A stretch of 39,433 nt of DNA from a virus: the IMG/VR virus record IMGVR_UViG_3300031999_000084, positions 1 to 39,433 of that record; one strand, written 5' to 3'. The position numbers and the translations under genes were made by a program. Shown piece after piece: positions 11,834 to 19,934 of the stretch. How positions within the stretch are numbered: the first letter of the stretch is position 1; each line of letters opens with the position of its first letter. Below the pieces are notes generated by a model. It did not search any database. It was not told the origin of the DNA and saw nothing but the letters and a program-made list of their open reading frames with translations.

Positions 11834-12698
11834 GGAAGAGTACGATAAGAGATATTTTCAGATTATAAAAGAACGGGGGTTCATCGTTCCGGTGCTTGGC
11901 GTATTCTCGGAGCTGGTTCCCAACGAGTCGCACATTGAGGAGCAGAAAGTAGAGAGTCCCAATGGATTTCTTACGAAGTTTATCGGGTGCGACTATCGGT
12001 ACAAGGTAAACACGAATAGGGAGTTGCACTTTGACGCAACGGCGCTGAAGGGGGCGTATATGGAGTCGCTCAAGTTTGTTCTCAAGCATAAAATCCTTAT
12101 CCCGTTTCTCTATCTCTGGCGGTGGGATGTTATCAAATGGGCGTACTGGCTGTATCACAAGAGAATGGAGAACACCACGCCTTTAATAACCCACTTCAGC
12201 CCGATGTGCAGGGAGCTGATACGCGCGGGCAAGAAGCTGGCGGAAAGGATACCTCTTGTCGGGACTCGTGTTATTATGCAAAGGCGATTCTGGGTAGAGA
12301 GTTTAATAACGGCGTTCGTTGCCTTTATCCAATCCAGCTCGACCTATTACGTTCACGCGCAGGATATGCTCTGCAATCTTCACGGGGGCGATGCGAGGAA
12401 GGAATGGGTGAGGGTGTTGGAGCTGGGGCTTACACGGTCCCACAGCGCAAAGGATAGGATTGAAAGCATTGTTAAAGCGGTTCGGCTTGCGATGATGTTT
12501 CCGGCGATCCGAAGAATTGCGCAGGATTTTCTCGATGAACTTGATATGAGCCAATTCAACTACGACGAGGAGGATTTATACTTTGCCTATCGGAAAGAAC
12601 ACTACGATACCGGCGGACTTCCCTACAATGAGCGCAGGGAATATGTACAAAGGGCGGATAAAGAACATAACCACTGTATTCTTTATGAAATGCTTTAA
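11826..12698 (+). CDS. hypothetical protein, 290 aa, between terminase subunits
   Basis: This mostly helical protein starts MNKEEYDKRYFQIIKERGFIVPVLGVFSEL and has an aromatic-rich centre (LKHKILIPFLYLWRWDVIKWAYWLYHKRM). Later helices include RAGKKLAERIPLVGTRVIMQRRFW and DRIESIVKAVRLAMMFPAIRRIAQDFLDEL. No nuclease or ATPase motif is visible and I do not recognise the family. Its place between the terminase subunits suggests a packaging or head role. The overlaps with both neighbours support the chosen start. Confidence 0.55.
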   Translation: MNKEEYDKRYFQIIKERGFIVPVLGVFSELVPNESHIEEQKVESPNGFLTKFIGCDYRYKVNTNRELHFDATALKGAYMESLKFVLKHKILIPFLYLWRWDVIKWAYWLYHKRMENTTPLITHFSPMCRELIRAGKKLAERIPLVGTRVIMQRRFWVESLITAFVAFIQSSSTYYVHAQDMLCNLHGGDARKEWVRVLELGLTRSHSAKDRIESIVKAVRLAMMFPAIRRIAQDFLDELDMSQFNYDEEDLYFAYRKEHYDTGGLPYNERREYVQRADKEHNHCILYEML

Positions 12699-12924
12699 TT
12701 GTAACGGGGCGGAGTTCCGGGAAGTTCCCTCTACCAGCATGGGGTCGTTGCTTGAATGCGTGAAGTGCGGGTTGAGGACGGCTTATGGGGCTTCCGGCCA
12801 AGACGTGTCGGGACACCCGAAGCCAATCTCAATGACTGAAGCGCTCAAAGAGGCGAAAGAAGTGGCGCAGACGAAAGCGGAAAAAGAGGCGGAAAAAGCG
12901 AAGGAAGATGCAAAAGGAGATTAA
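12685..12924 (+). CDS. small zinc-finger protein with charged tail
   Basis: The 79-residue protein starts MKCFNCNGAEFREVP and has a second pair CVKCGLRTAYG, together one zinc ribbon. The tail is a charged helix rich in Lys, Glu and Ala. A longer frame opens at 12583, but ATG 12685 places the first CxxC at the N-terminus, as in zinc-ribbon families, with a 14-nt overlap. It overlaps the large terminase start by 17 nt, so the two are probably made together. Confidence 0.6.
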   Translation: MKCFNCNGAEFREVPSTSMGSLLECVKCGLRTAYGASGQDVSGHPKPISMTEALKEAKEVAQTKAEKEAEKAKEDAKGD

Positions 12925-14539
12925 GGACATTCTTGCGAGCGGTTCTCCCTCTGAGAAGCGCGGGGTATTTGCGTTCGACCTGCGGACGCGCGTTGACGTT
13001 ATTCTTAAGAAGTTCCGTGTCTGGTCAAAATACTTCTTCCCCGAGTATTTCTTGGATGAGTTGGGTGGAGTGGTTGAGGACGCGCCGTTTCACACAACGA
13101 TGCTGCAGGGGTACTTAATGGCGTATCTGGGGCGGGAAGACCACTTCCTCAACGTCTCGGGGAGAGGACTGTCAAAAACCTCTCTTGTGAAACTCTTTAT
13201 GGCGTTCTGCGTCGCCAACGACACGACTCACTTCAGGAAGTTCTTTAAGATACTGTCGAAAGAGGCCGACAACGCCCGGCAGATTACAACCGATGTGTAC
13301 AATATGCTGATTGCGGTACGACCCCTGTATCCCGAAATCTTTGCCAAGACAGAAGCGAAGCGCGAGGAGAGAATGGAAAGCTTCACGACGGCTACCGGGA
13401 TAAAGATGGCCGCCGATACCGTTGGGACTGGACAGCGAGGGGACATTCAGGAATATGCGCGACCCGACTTCATCTGCGTTGACGACTTCGAGGACAGGAA
13501 CTCGATTATGTCCGCCGTCATTACAAAAAGGATTTGGAACAACTTGCAGGAGGCGAAGACGGGACTTTCAAAAGAGGGCGCGATTGTATATTTGTGCAAC
13601 TATATTTCCGAAAGGGGAAACGTGTATAAACTTATAAAACTTTGCACGCATAAATTGATTGTGCCGATTGCGATAAAGGGGAAAGACGGCAAATGGATTT
13701 CAACGTGGAACAGGTTTACGCCGGATGATGTTGAGAGATTGGAGAAGGAGGAGGACTTTGAGGGCGAGTACCTTTGCAATCCTTCCGCCTCGGCTGATGT
13801 GTTCTTTGACAGGGACAGCTTGGAGAAACAAGTTGCGCGTAATCCCATTGACATGATTGCGGGGCTGAAAATCTTTCACAAATATAATCCGATGCACCGG
13901 ATAGGATCGGGTCACGATGTCGGCGGCGGTGTGGGGCTAGACCACTCAACGTCCGTGTTCATAGATTTTGACGTGCTTCCCGCGCAGGTTGTTGCGACGT
14001 ATAAGAGCAATGAAATTCGTCCCGATGCGTTTGGATATGAGATAGCCCGACAATGCAAAATCTTCGGTGAGAATTATTGTGCGCCTGAAAGAAATTACGG
14101 AAGCACGTTGGATATTCTCAAGACCGTCTATCCAATACAGAAGATTCATCTGATGGTGAGAGACAACCAATCCACGAAACTGAACGAGCCGAAAGATTAC
14201 GGGTGGGACACGAACGCTGTCACGAAGCCGAAGATGCTCATAGACCTTGCGCGCGCGGTTGAGAATGGAATCATTGACCTAAACGATCAAGACCTGATTG
14301 ACGAGGCGCTGACCTATACAAGAGACGACTTTATGGAAAAGAGCATTGACCCTCGCCTGACTACGCGCCACTTTGATTTATTGACCGCTTGCGCAATAGC
14401 GTTTCAGATGAAGGATTTTGTGCCGAAGCCTGTGGTGAAAAGGGAACAGGAATACTGGATGCCCGACAATCCGGTGTTGAAAGTAATAGACGCATCGGGG
14501 CGAGGAAAAAAGAGTGAGAACGTGAACCCTGCCGCGTGA
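12908..14539 (+). CDS. terminase large subunit (ATPase and nuclease)
   Basis: The 543-residue protein is the packaging motor. The ATPase domain has a Walker A at NVSGRGLSKTSL (residues 82-93; note GRGLSKT, Ser before the Lys where Gly is usual) and Walker B FICVDDFED (D192, D193, E195). The RNase H-like nuclease domain has SGHDVGGGVGLDHS (D337), CAPERNYGSTLDIL (E394) and HFDLLTACAIA (D490), the three expected acidic positions. Domain order and length fit phage TerL. It cuts concatemers and pumps DNA through the portal. It overlaps the zinc-finger gene upstream. Confidence 0.93.
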   Translation: MQKEIKDILASGSPSEKRGVFAFDLRTRVDVILKKFRVWSKYFFPEYFLDELGGVVEDAPFHTTMLQGYLMAYLGREDHFLNVSGRGLSKTSLVKLFMAFCVANDTTHFRKFFKILSKEADNARQITTDVYNMLIAVRPLYPEIFAKTEAKREERMESFTTATGIKMAADTVGTGQRGDIQEYARPDFICVDDFEDRNSIMSAVITKRIWNNLQEAKTGLSKEGAIVYLCNYISERGNVYKLIKLCTHKLIVPIAIKGKDGKWISTWNRFTPDDVERLEKEEDFEGEYLCNPSASADVFFDRDSLEKQVARNPIDMIAGLKIFHKYNPMHRIGSGHDVGGGVGLDHSTSVFIDFDVLPAQVVATYKSNEIRPDAFGYEIARQCKIFGENYCAPERNYGSTLDILKTVYPIQKIHLMVRDNQSTKLNEPKDYGWDTNAVTKPKMLIDLARAVENGIIDLNDQDLIDEALTYTRDDFMEKSIDPRLTTRHFDLLTACAIAFQMKDFVPKPVVKREQEYWMPDNPVLKVIDASGRGKKSENVNPAA

Positions 14540-14571
14540 TGTGTGTAAAACTCTTTATTTTTCCGTAAAAG

Positions 14572-14582
14572 TGTGCTATACT
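14572..14582 (+). promoter_or_regulatory. extended -10 promoter TGTGCTATACT
   Basis: TGTGCTATACT lies six bases before the ATG at 14589, predicting a leaderless mRNA. The 16 bp ending here (AAAAGTGTGCTATACT) are identical to those at 37862-37877. Confidence 0.7.
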
Positions 14583-14588
14583 TAACGT

Positions 14589-14837
14589 ATGTTCAAGATA
14601 AAGCTCACCCATGGTGAGGCGGTTTACGGTGGTAAGGGAAAGACGGTAGAGGAAGCATTGGCAGAGTTGAAGTTCGATTACTTTACGATAAAGACGAAAT
14701 GCCTTCTTGCAATATCGGACGGAAACGCCGAAAAGGTTATTACTCTCTATCCCCACCAAGTAAAGCGCATTGCGAGAAATAAATTATTCCGTGAGATTTT
14801 GGCCGGTAAATTATTAACATTATTGGGCAAAAAATAA
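14589..14837 (+). CDS. hypothetical 82-aa protein, leaderless
   Basis: The protein (MFKIKLTHGEAVYGGKGKTVEEALAELKF..) has an alpha/beta pattern with GKTVEEALAELK, a helix found in many small domains, followed by TKCLLAISDGNAEKVITLYP. It starts a new transcription unit after the large terminase and is followed after 1 nt by the next gene. I cannot name the family. Confidence 0.6.
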   Translation: MFKIKLTHGEAVYGGKGKTVEEALAELKFDYFTIKTKCLLAISDGNAEKVITLYPHQVKRIARNKLFREILAGKLLTLLGKK

Positions 14838-14838
14838 T

Positions 14839-15198
14839 ATGCAATTAGACGAACTCCTTGTGCCGCGCAGCAATTTTAACGACGTATTGGACGAGTACGA
14901 GCGCAAAAAGCTTGAGAGTGTTGCCAGTGATGACGTTGTAATGAACGCCCTGAAGAAGATTTTGCTCTATACGATTTACTCCGCCGGTTCGTTGCATAAA
15001 GGGAAAAAGCCCTATAACCCTACGGAGAATGTTCTACTCTCGTTCGGTGCCAATATGAACCTGACACACGAAGAGAAGGGACGCATCGCGGAATCGATGG
15101 TCACGGGAGTCACGATTGTCGAGCAGGGATTCAGGGCGCTGGAGATGTTCAAGAAACTTCCCGATTCCCCCAAACAAGAAGCAAATCCACAAAAGTAA
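14839..15198 (+). CDS. hypothetical helical protein in head region
   Basis: The 119-residue helical protein (MQLDELLVPRSNFNDVLDEYERKKLESV..) includes NALKKILLYTIYSAGSLHKG and LTHEEKGRIAESMVTGVTIVEQGFRALEMF. I recall similar proteins of this size close to the terminase in other phage genomes, but no role is known. It starts 1 nt after the previous stop in the AATAATATG context. Confidence 0.55.
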   Translation: MQLDELLVPRSNFNDVLDEYERKKLESVASDDVVMNALKKILLYTIYSAGSLHKGKKPYNPTENVLLSFGANMNLTHEEKGRIAESMVTGVTIVEQGFRALEMFKKLPDSPKQEANPQK

Positions 15199-15226
15199 AG
15201 GTCGTGAGAAGATTGAGAGATACACT

Positions 15227-15637
15227 ATGACTGAACCAATTAAAGTGGTTGACAAGTATCAGCCGTGGAAGGTGGGGCTGATTATTGTGTTCGGAGTTGC
15301 GATTCTGGCGCTTGGGTACGGAATCTTCAACCAGGGCGAGCAGAAGCTCGGTGATTTTCTCGTAGGTCCGAAGATGGGTACGAACTCTACCGTTGTTGTT
15401 ACTTCAACTGCCAAGTTGCTCTTTACCGTTCCGAGCGGTGCGGAGTTTTGGTCGGTATCCAACGTTGGGCCAACCGATGTGTATTTGTCGGGAACATCTA
15501 CCGCGCTTGCGGCAAATTATGGCCTCTGGCTGAAAGCGTCAAGCACGCAGATATTCTCCGGCGGATCGCTTTGGAAAGGACCAGTATGGGGTATCGGGAC
15601 AACGGTTACCACGACCCTATCGGTGCTGATATTCTAG
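15227..15637 (+). CDS. membrane-anchored virion-like protein
   Basis: The 136-residue protein has a single N-terminal hydrophobic segment (WKVGLIIVFGVAILALGYGIF, about residues 17-37) followed by a beta-rich domain: TSTAKLLFTVPSGAEFWSVS and a DVYLSGTSTAL strand. The layout of inner-membrane anchor plus Thr/Ser-rich beta domain resembles an external or decoration domain. A longer upstream frame exists, but ATG 15227 (ACACTATGAC) places the membrane helix normally and avoids overlap. A similar anchor occurs in the protein at 15928. Confidence 0.55.
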   Translation: MTEPIKVVDKYQPWKVGLIIVFGVAILALGYGIFNQGEQKLGDFLVGPKMGTNSTVVVTSTAKLLFTVPSGAEFWSVSNVGPTDVYLSGTSTALAANYGLWLKASSTQIFSGGSLWKGPVWGIGTTVTTTLSVLIF

Positions 15638-15656
15638 TCGCAAATTGACAATCGGT

Positions 15657-15769
15657 AAAACCTTGTGATGGTTGGTGTCGCCTCCGGTTAACCACGGTAG
15701 GCCGAACATTTTACTCACAAGGTTTTTTGTTCGGTTAACCGGAGACGGCATCAATCACGATGCCGTCTC
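15657..15769 (+). terminator. pseudoknot-capable hairpin cluster / terminator
   Basis: Four inverted repeats interlock. AAAACCTTGTG (15657-15667) pairs with CACAAGGTTTT (15716-15726, followed by TT), an intrinsic-terminator form. CTCCGGTTAACC (15682-15693) pairs with GGTTAACCGGAG (15733-15744) in the order of an H-type pseudoknot. CCGAACA (15702-15708) pairs with TGTTCGG (15728-15734). GAGACGGCATC (15742-15752) pairs with GATGCCGTCTC (15759-15769) and precedes an AT-rich tract. All are perfect. The third helix excludes the second, and the fourth overlaps its last bases, so alternative folds are possible. Confidence 0.75.
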
Positions 15770-15789
15770 TTATTAATCAATAAAAATCT

Positions 15790-15924
15790 ATGTCGCTTAC
15801 AACATACAAAAGAGCGGGACTGAAAGGGAAACTGCTCGCCCAAGAGACAGAGGAGCGGAAAGGCGAAAAAGCTATATACGGTAAGTCCAAAGTCAAGGTC
15901 GAAAAAAAGAAAAGAAAGAAATAA
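15790..15924 (+). CDS. small basic protein, 44 aa
   Basis: The frame MSLTTYKRAGLKGKLLAQET... ends in a run of lysines and arginines (KVEKKKRKK). Its start has the AATCTATG context and its stop is 3 nt before the next start (TAATCTATG). The strongly basic tail suggests DNA or RNA binding, for instance in the head. No family recognised. Confidence 0.5.
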   Translation: MSLTTYKRAGLKGKLLAQETEERKGEKAIYGKSKVKVEKKKRKK

Positions 15925-15927
15925 TCT

Positions 15928-16482
15928 ATGTTAAAAAACATTATTATTGCAGTGCTGGCCGTTGCGGTCATTATTCTCGGCTTTCTGTACATCGGGAAGT
16001 CGGCCAACTTGGGCGGATTTACCGATGAGTACAACGCAAAAGTGTTCAAAAACACGGTGTCAATAGAGGGGACCTTTGGTGCGACAAGCGATGTCCGCGT
16101 GAAGAAACCTGTGACTACTGGCGCGTCAACAACTCTCACGTCTGGAGCGACTGTATCTATTACCGCTGCTCAAGTGTGTGATAATTCGTTGATTAACTTC
16201 AATCCTGCGACTCCAGCGGTGGGGACGACAACTCTCCCGACTGGCATAACGCTGGCGGCTGATTGTCTTACGACAAACGGGGATTCTGTGGAAGTATTGT
16301 TCCGAAATCTCTCTGCCGCAACGACGACCCAACTAAAAGCTGCTGACGCAAGCACAACCCTTATAGGCGAGGCGGCTACCGATGATGTGGTGGCTGCGGC
16401 TGGATGGGAGTTGTTAAAGTTTGTTCGTTTGACTGCGACGACGATGGCGGTGTATATCACCACATTTGTTGACGCTGACTGA
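15928..16482 (+). CDS. membrane-anchored, Thr/Ala-rich virion-like protein
   Basis: The 184-residue protein begins MLKNIIIAVLAVAVIILGFLY, one membrane helix. The rest is Thr/Ser/Ala-rich beta structure (TTGASTTLTSGATVSITAAQ, TTTLPTGITLAADC) ending with LTATTMAVYITTFVDAD. The anchor plus beta domain copies the design of the gene at 15227. Composition is like phage decoration or fibre domains and like secreted proteins of Patescibacteria. It lies just before the scaffold and capsid genes. Role unproven. Confidence 0.55.
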   Translation: MLKNIIIAVLAVAVIILGFLYIGKSANLGGFTDEYNAKVFKNTVSIEGTFGATSDVRVKKPVTTGASTTLTSGATVSITAAQVCDNSLINFNPATPAVGTTTLPTGITLAADCLTTNGDSVEVLFRNLSAATTTQLKAADASTTLIGEAATDDVVAAAGWELLKFVRLTATTMAVYITTFVDAD

Positions 16483-16514
16483 GTAATTGGTTCTCACTTA
16501 TCCTCTAAAAGTGC

Positions 16515-16546
16515 CCCGTTTTCAGTCATCGAAAAACTGCGACGGG
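16515..16546 (+). promoter_or_regulatory. hairpin upstream of scaffold gene
   Basis: CCCGT (16515-16519) pairs with ACGGG (16542-16546) and an inner CAG pairs with CTG, within the 99-nt gap before the scaffold gene. There is no T-run, so it is a weak terminator, an attenuator or a processing site. Confidence 0.35.
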
Positions 16547-16581
16547 TATGATTCACCTTAAAATCACTACTTTTCTCAATT

Positions 16582-17148
16582 ATGGAACAAATTGACAAAG
16601 ACCTCGGTCTTGAGAATCTTCCACCGGAAGACGACAGCGAGGTTGACTGGAAGGCAGAGGCGACGAAGTTTCATGGGATAGCCACAAGGAACCTCACGAA
16701 ACTTCAGAGGGCGCAGAAGGAATTTGACGAATATAAAACTCAGAATCCTTTGAAGCCTGAGCCGGTTAAGCCCGAATCTGCCCGCACAGAAGAGAAACAG
16801 GGCTTTGACCACGGAGAGCTTGCATATTTGATTGCGAACGGTGTCAACGAACGGCACCACGAGCGATTATTCAAGCTAGCGAAAGAGATGGGAACTGAAC
16901 TGAAAGACCTTCTCTCTCGGAATTGGGTTAAAAACGAGATAAAGGAACTCGACGAAAAAGCCACCACGCAGGGCGCTACGCCGGAAGGCGGAAAGCCCGC
17001 CGCGTCGAAAGACGAGGGAAGCGTGGAATACTGGCTGGCTCGCGAGGAATATCCCGAAAACAACCCCGAGCTTGCTCGAAAAGTGCATAAGGCACGCGGA
17101 GAGCAAGAAAAGAAGCAAAACAAGTTTACGAAACAACCCATCGTCTAG
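16582..17148 (+). CDS. capsid scaffolding protein (probable)
   Basis: The 188-residue protein is highly charged and almost entirely helical: ATRNLTKLQRAQKEFDEYKTQ, a Pro/Glu/Lys linker (PLKPEPVKPESARTEEKQG), a second helical block (RHHERLFKLAKEMGTELKDLL) and a Lys-rich C-terminus. Composition, size and position immediately before the major capsid gene are those of phage scaffolding proteins, which template procapsid assembly and then leave. No protease domain is visible. The basic C-terminus would be the capsid-binding end, as known from the P22 and phi29 types. Confidence 0.75.
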   Translation: MEQIDKDLGLENLPPEDDSEVDWKAEATKFHGIATRNLTKLQRAQKEFDEYKTQNPLKPEPVKPESARTEEKQGFDHGELAYLIANGVNERHHERLFKLAKEMGTELKDLLSRNWVKNEIKELDEKATTQGATPEGGKPAASKDEGSVEYWLAREEYPENNPELARKVHKARGEQEKKQNKFTKQPIV

Positions 17149-17157
17149 TGTCGCCGT

Positions 17158-17186
17158 GGCCATAACTCTCGTGTAAAATTATGGCC
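17158..17186 (+). promoter_or_regulatory. hairpin sequestering the capsid gene start codon
   Basis: GGCCATAA (17158-17165) is perfectly complementary to TTATGGCC (17179-17186), with a 13-nt loop. The start codon of the major capsid gene (17181-17183) lies in the 3' strand. Translation would need the hairpin opened, for example by ribosomes finishing the scaffold gene 33 nt upstream. Confidence 0.6.
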
Positions 17187-18065
17187 TGGGAAAGAGGAAA
17201 TACGATCTTACACCCTGTAGCGTGGTCGCTTGAACTTCAAGCCGAGCTTGATGAACCGAATAAATACGAGGATATTTGTGAGGTAATCTACACAAAGGAT
17301 TACACCATTACTAACCCGTACGGGACGGACCCGACGGTTCAAACAATCACTCGAAACTGCGCGTACGACAACAACCAGATTGTCATTACTACCTCGACCG
17401 TATCGGTTACTGGCGTTGCGCTTATCGCGGAAGTCATTGACCGTGCGGACTTGGCACAATCTCGGTATGTTGACCTCATGGGACGCGCGAGACGACAGGC
17501 GGTTCTTCTCAAAGAAGCCCTGGAGTCTGCTGTCTACGGAGACCACTCGGCGCGTACTACGGAGATTGGACTTGCCGACCTCACGACTCTTGAAAGTGGG
17601 GACGCAACTACGATTACCGTTTCTGGCACCAACATTGATGACATCATCCGAACCGTCTACGGGACTATCCTTGTAAAGGGTGGTGCCGGATTGCTGGAGA
17701 GGAATGGTGGATTCTTCGTGTGGCGGCCTTCGGACTTCATGTACCTGCTTGCATTCATGCAGGCGAATGGATTTGCCGTTGCTGATACCGCTTTGCGCGG
17801 ACAGCAAGGGAACCCGTCGCTTGGCGGAGTGGAGTACATGGGCTTTACTCACTACACTTCAAACCTGCTTACCGCTAATCACGTTATTGCCGGTGTGAAG
17901 AAAGCGTACAAGCTCTACATTCTCCCCGATACGTACGGGCAGATCATGATTAACGACAAAGACCCCGGACAAGTGTCTGGCGTGTCCGTCGTTTCTCGTG
18001 TGGACTTCATCGAGAAGCTGTGGAACAAGGTTCTGACAGTCGTGTACGACGTGAACGTTGCATAA
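17181..18065 (+). CDS. major capsid protein (HK97 fold, probable)
   Basis: The 294-residue protein starts MAWERGNTILHPVAWSLELQ and has the features of HK97-type capsid proteins of podoviruses: a central helix (SRYVDLMGRARRQAVLLKEALESAVYG, spine-helix-like), an insertion with TTITVSGTNIDDIIRTVYG, the NGGFFVWRPSDFMYLLAFM segment, and a C-terminal beta part (GQIMINDKDPGQVSGVSVV..LTVVYDVNVA). There is no N-terminal scaffold-protease region. It follows the scaffold gene and precedes the portal. Assignment is from position, size and pattern; no short invariant signature exists. Confidence 0.82.
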   Translation: MAWERGNTILHPVAWSLELQAELDEPNKYEDICEVIYTKDYTITNPYGTDPTVQTITRNCAYDNNQIVITTSTVSVTGVALIAEVIDRADLAQSRYVDLMGRARRQAVLLKEALESAVYGDHSARTTEIGLADLTTLESGDATTITVSGTNIDDIIRTVYGTILVKGGAGLLERNGGFFVWRPSDFMYLLAFMQANGFAVADTALRGQQGNPSLGGVEYMGFTHYTSNLLTANHVIAGVKKAYKLYILPDTYGQIMINDKDPGQVSGVSVVSRVDFIEKLWNKVLTVVYDVNVA

Positions 18066-18070
18066 CGTTC

Positions 18071-18092
18071 GCCCTATCCTTGCGGGTAGGGC
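18071..18092 (+). terminator. hairpin directly after capsid gene
   Basis: GCCCTATCC and GGGTAGGGC form a stem with a four-base loop six bases after the capsid stop. Without a T-run it is likely a partial terminator or RNA-stabilising stem that lets capsid mRNA exceed portal mRNA. Confidence 0.5.
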
Positions 18093-18134
18093 AGAGGGAT
18101 GCGCCCTTCTGCTCTGTCCACAAGACAGAAAGAA

Positions 18135-19934
18135 ATGGAATACAAAGACGTGCATGAAATGGTGAAGAGCGAGACGGCGAAGTTCAGGACTTCCAAGATT
18201 TCGCTGATGGATGGGTACGACTGGGGTTTTTACGACCACGTCAGAAAGACGCTTTTGTACCTATCCTCCCGCTATACCGAGAGCAACGATGACCGCCCGT
18301 TTAAGAACATCGTGCGCCCGCTTCTCAACCTCCAGCACCGCGCCGAGGGGTTTGATGTGAAAGACATCGTTATCTATGCGGACGAGCAAAAATCCTTCTT
18401 CAAGTCCTTCCTTATAAAGAAACGGCACGAGAAGTGGGCATTGGAAAGCGACATAGACGACTTTATTGACGAAATGGTTGAGTCGTACTGCGACTATGGC
18501 GGCGCATTGCTGAAATATATCGGGAAGGAGAAGCCGGAAGTCGTGCCTCTTACCTCTATTGCGTTCTGCGACCAGACCGACCTGACGGGAGGGCCGCTTG
18601 CGATACGGCACTTCTTCTCGCCGACTAATCTTCTTAAAATGGGCAGCAAGGGGTGGGGAGGCGCAACCGCCACGATGAGCCTGAAAGAACTTATCACGCT
18701 CTCGGAGGATTATTACAAGAAACAAGGCGGCGGCGAACAAGTATCCGAAACGCCCGGCAAGCAGATTGAGGTATACGAGGTTCACGGTGACCTTCCGAAG
18801 AAGTGGCTCGACAAAGATTATCGGGAGGAAGGCACATATGAGGGTGACTATGCGTACCAGATGCACGTCGTTACTTTTTATAACAACGATAAGGGCGAGA
18901 AGAACTACCAGACGCTTTACAAGGGTAAAGAGGAAAGTCCATTCGAGGTTATCCTGAGAGACCCGATTCCGGGGCGGGCACTGGGCATGGGCGGAGTGGA
19001 AGAATTATTCCATCCTCAAATGTGGGTGAACCTCTCCGCAATCAGGATGAGGGAAATCCTGGATCATGTTGCGAAGATTATTTACAAGACAACGGACGAT
19101 GAACTTGCGAAGCGGCAGAACACCAAGAATATGCCGATGGGTCAGATATTGCACCTGAAACAAGGAACGGACATCGCCCAGCTCGATAACACACCCGTCA
19201 ACCTCGAAGCGTTTGAGAGTTCGATCCGTCAATGGGAGGAATCTGGGAAGATTACCGCCTCCGCGAACGAAAATATCTTGGGAGAACAGCCCCCTGCCGG
19301 TACGCCGTTCGCGCTACAGCAACTGGTGACTGCGGAGAGCCATTCGCTCCATGACTACCGGAGGGGGAAGATAGCTTCTTTCTTGGGGAGAGTATATCGG
19401 AAGTGGATTATCCCGATGCTCTCGCGTGAATTGAGAAACGAGATAAGTTTTCTCGCGGAACTAGACATGGACGAGGTTCAGGGTGTTGCCGATGCGTTGG
19501 TGGAGAATAGGAAGAACAAGTTTGTGCTGGAGCTTATCCTTCGGGGGCAGACCGTTACCCAAGAAGACGTTGATGCGCTTGAGCAGAAGGTGCGCGACGA
19601 GTTCATGAAGCGCGGCAACAAACTCTTTATTGAGACGTTTAAGGACGAATTCAAGGGCGTTCCTCTCGGCGTGAAGGTGAATATTGCAGGGAAGCAGAAG
19701 AACCTACTGTCTATGGTTGATAAACTGACGAATATCTTTAGGCAGATTATGGCTTCGGTTGATCCGCAAACGGGGGCAAGCGTCTTGGACGACCCGCGGA
19801 TGGCTAAGATATTTAACCAGATACTTGAATACTCGGGTTTCAGCCCGATTGATTTCTATCGGAATCCTCAACAAAAGCAACCCCAGATTCCCGTTCAGCA
19901 AGTAAAACAGCAAGTAGCGCAACCTATCGCATGA
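18135..19934 (+). CDS. portal protein
   Basis: The 599-residue protein has the features of podovirus-type portals: a beta/alpha clip and stem region, FSPTNLLKMGSKGWGG, and GGVEELFHPQMWVNLSAIRMREILDHVAKIIYKT, the helix seen in many portals (stem and wing). It also has QLDNTPVNLEAFESSIRQWEES and a long helical C-terminus ending in a Gln-rich tail. It forms the dodecameric DNA channel at one vertex and docks the terminase. An upstream ATG at 18099 would add 12 residues overlapping the hairpin; ATG 18135 follows AGAAAGAA and is preferred. Lying after the capsid gene is unusual. Confidence 0.82.
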   Translation: MEYKDVHEMVKSETAKFRTSKISLMDGYDWGFYDHVRKTLLYLSSRYTESNDDRPFKNIVRPLLNLQHRAEGFDVKDIVIYADEQKSFFKSFLIKKRHEKWALESDIDDFIDEMVESYCDYGGALLKYIGKEKPEVVPLTSIAFCDQTDLTGGPLAIRHFFSPTNLLKMGSKGWGGATATMSLKELITLSEDYYKKQGGGEQVSETPGKQIEVYEVHGDLPKKWLDKDYREEGTYEGDYAYQMHVVTFYNNDKGEKNYQTLYKGKEESPFEVILRDPIPGRALGMGGVEELFHPQMWVNLSAIRMREILDHVAKIIYKTTDDELAKRQNTKNMPMGQILHLKQGTDIAQLDNTPVNLEAFESSIRQWEESGKITASANENILGEQPPAGTPFALQQLVTAESHSLHDYRRGKIASFLGRVYRKWIIPMLSRELRNEISFLAELDMDEVQGVADALVENRKNKFVLELILRGQTVTQEDVDALEQKVRDEFMKRGNKLFIETFKDEFKGVPLGVKVNIAGKQKNLLSMVDKLTNIFRQIMASVDPQTGASVLDDPRMAKIFNQILEYSGFSPIDFYRNPQQKQPQIPVQQVKQQVAQPIA

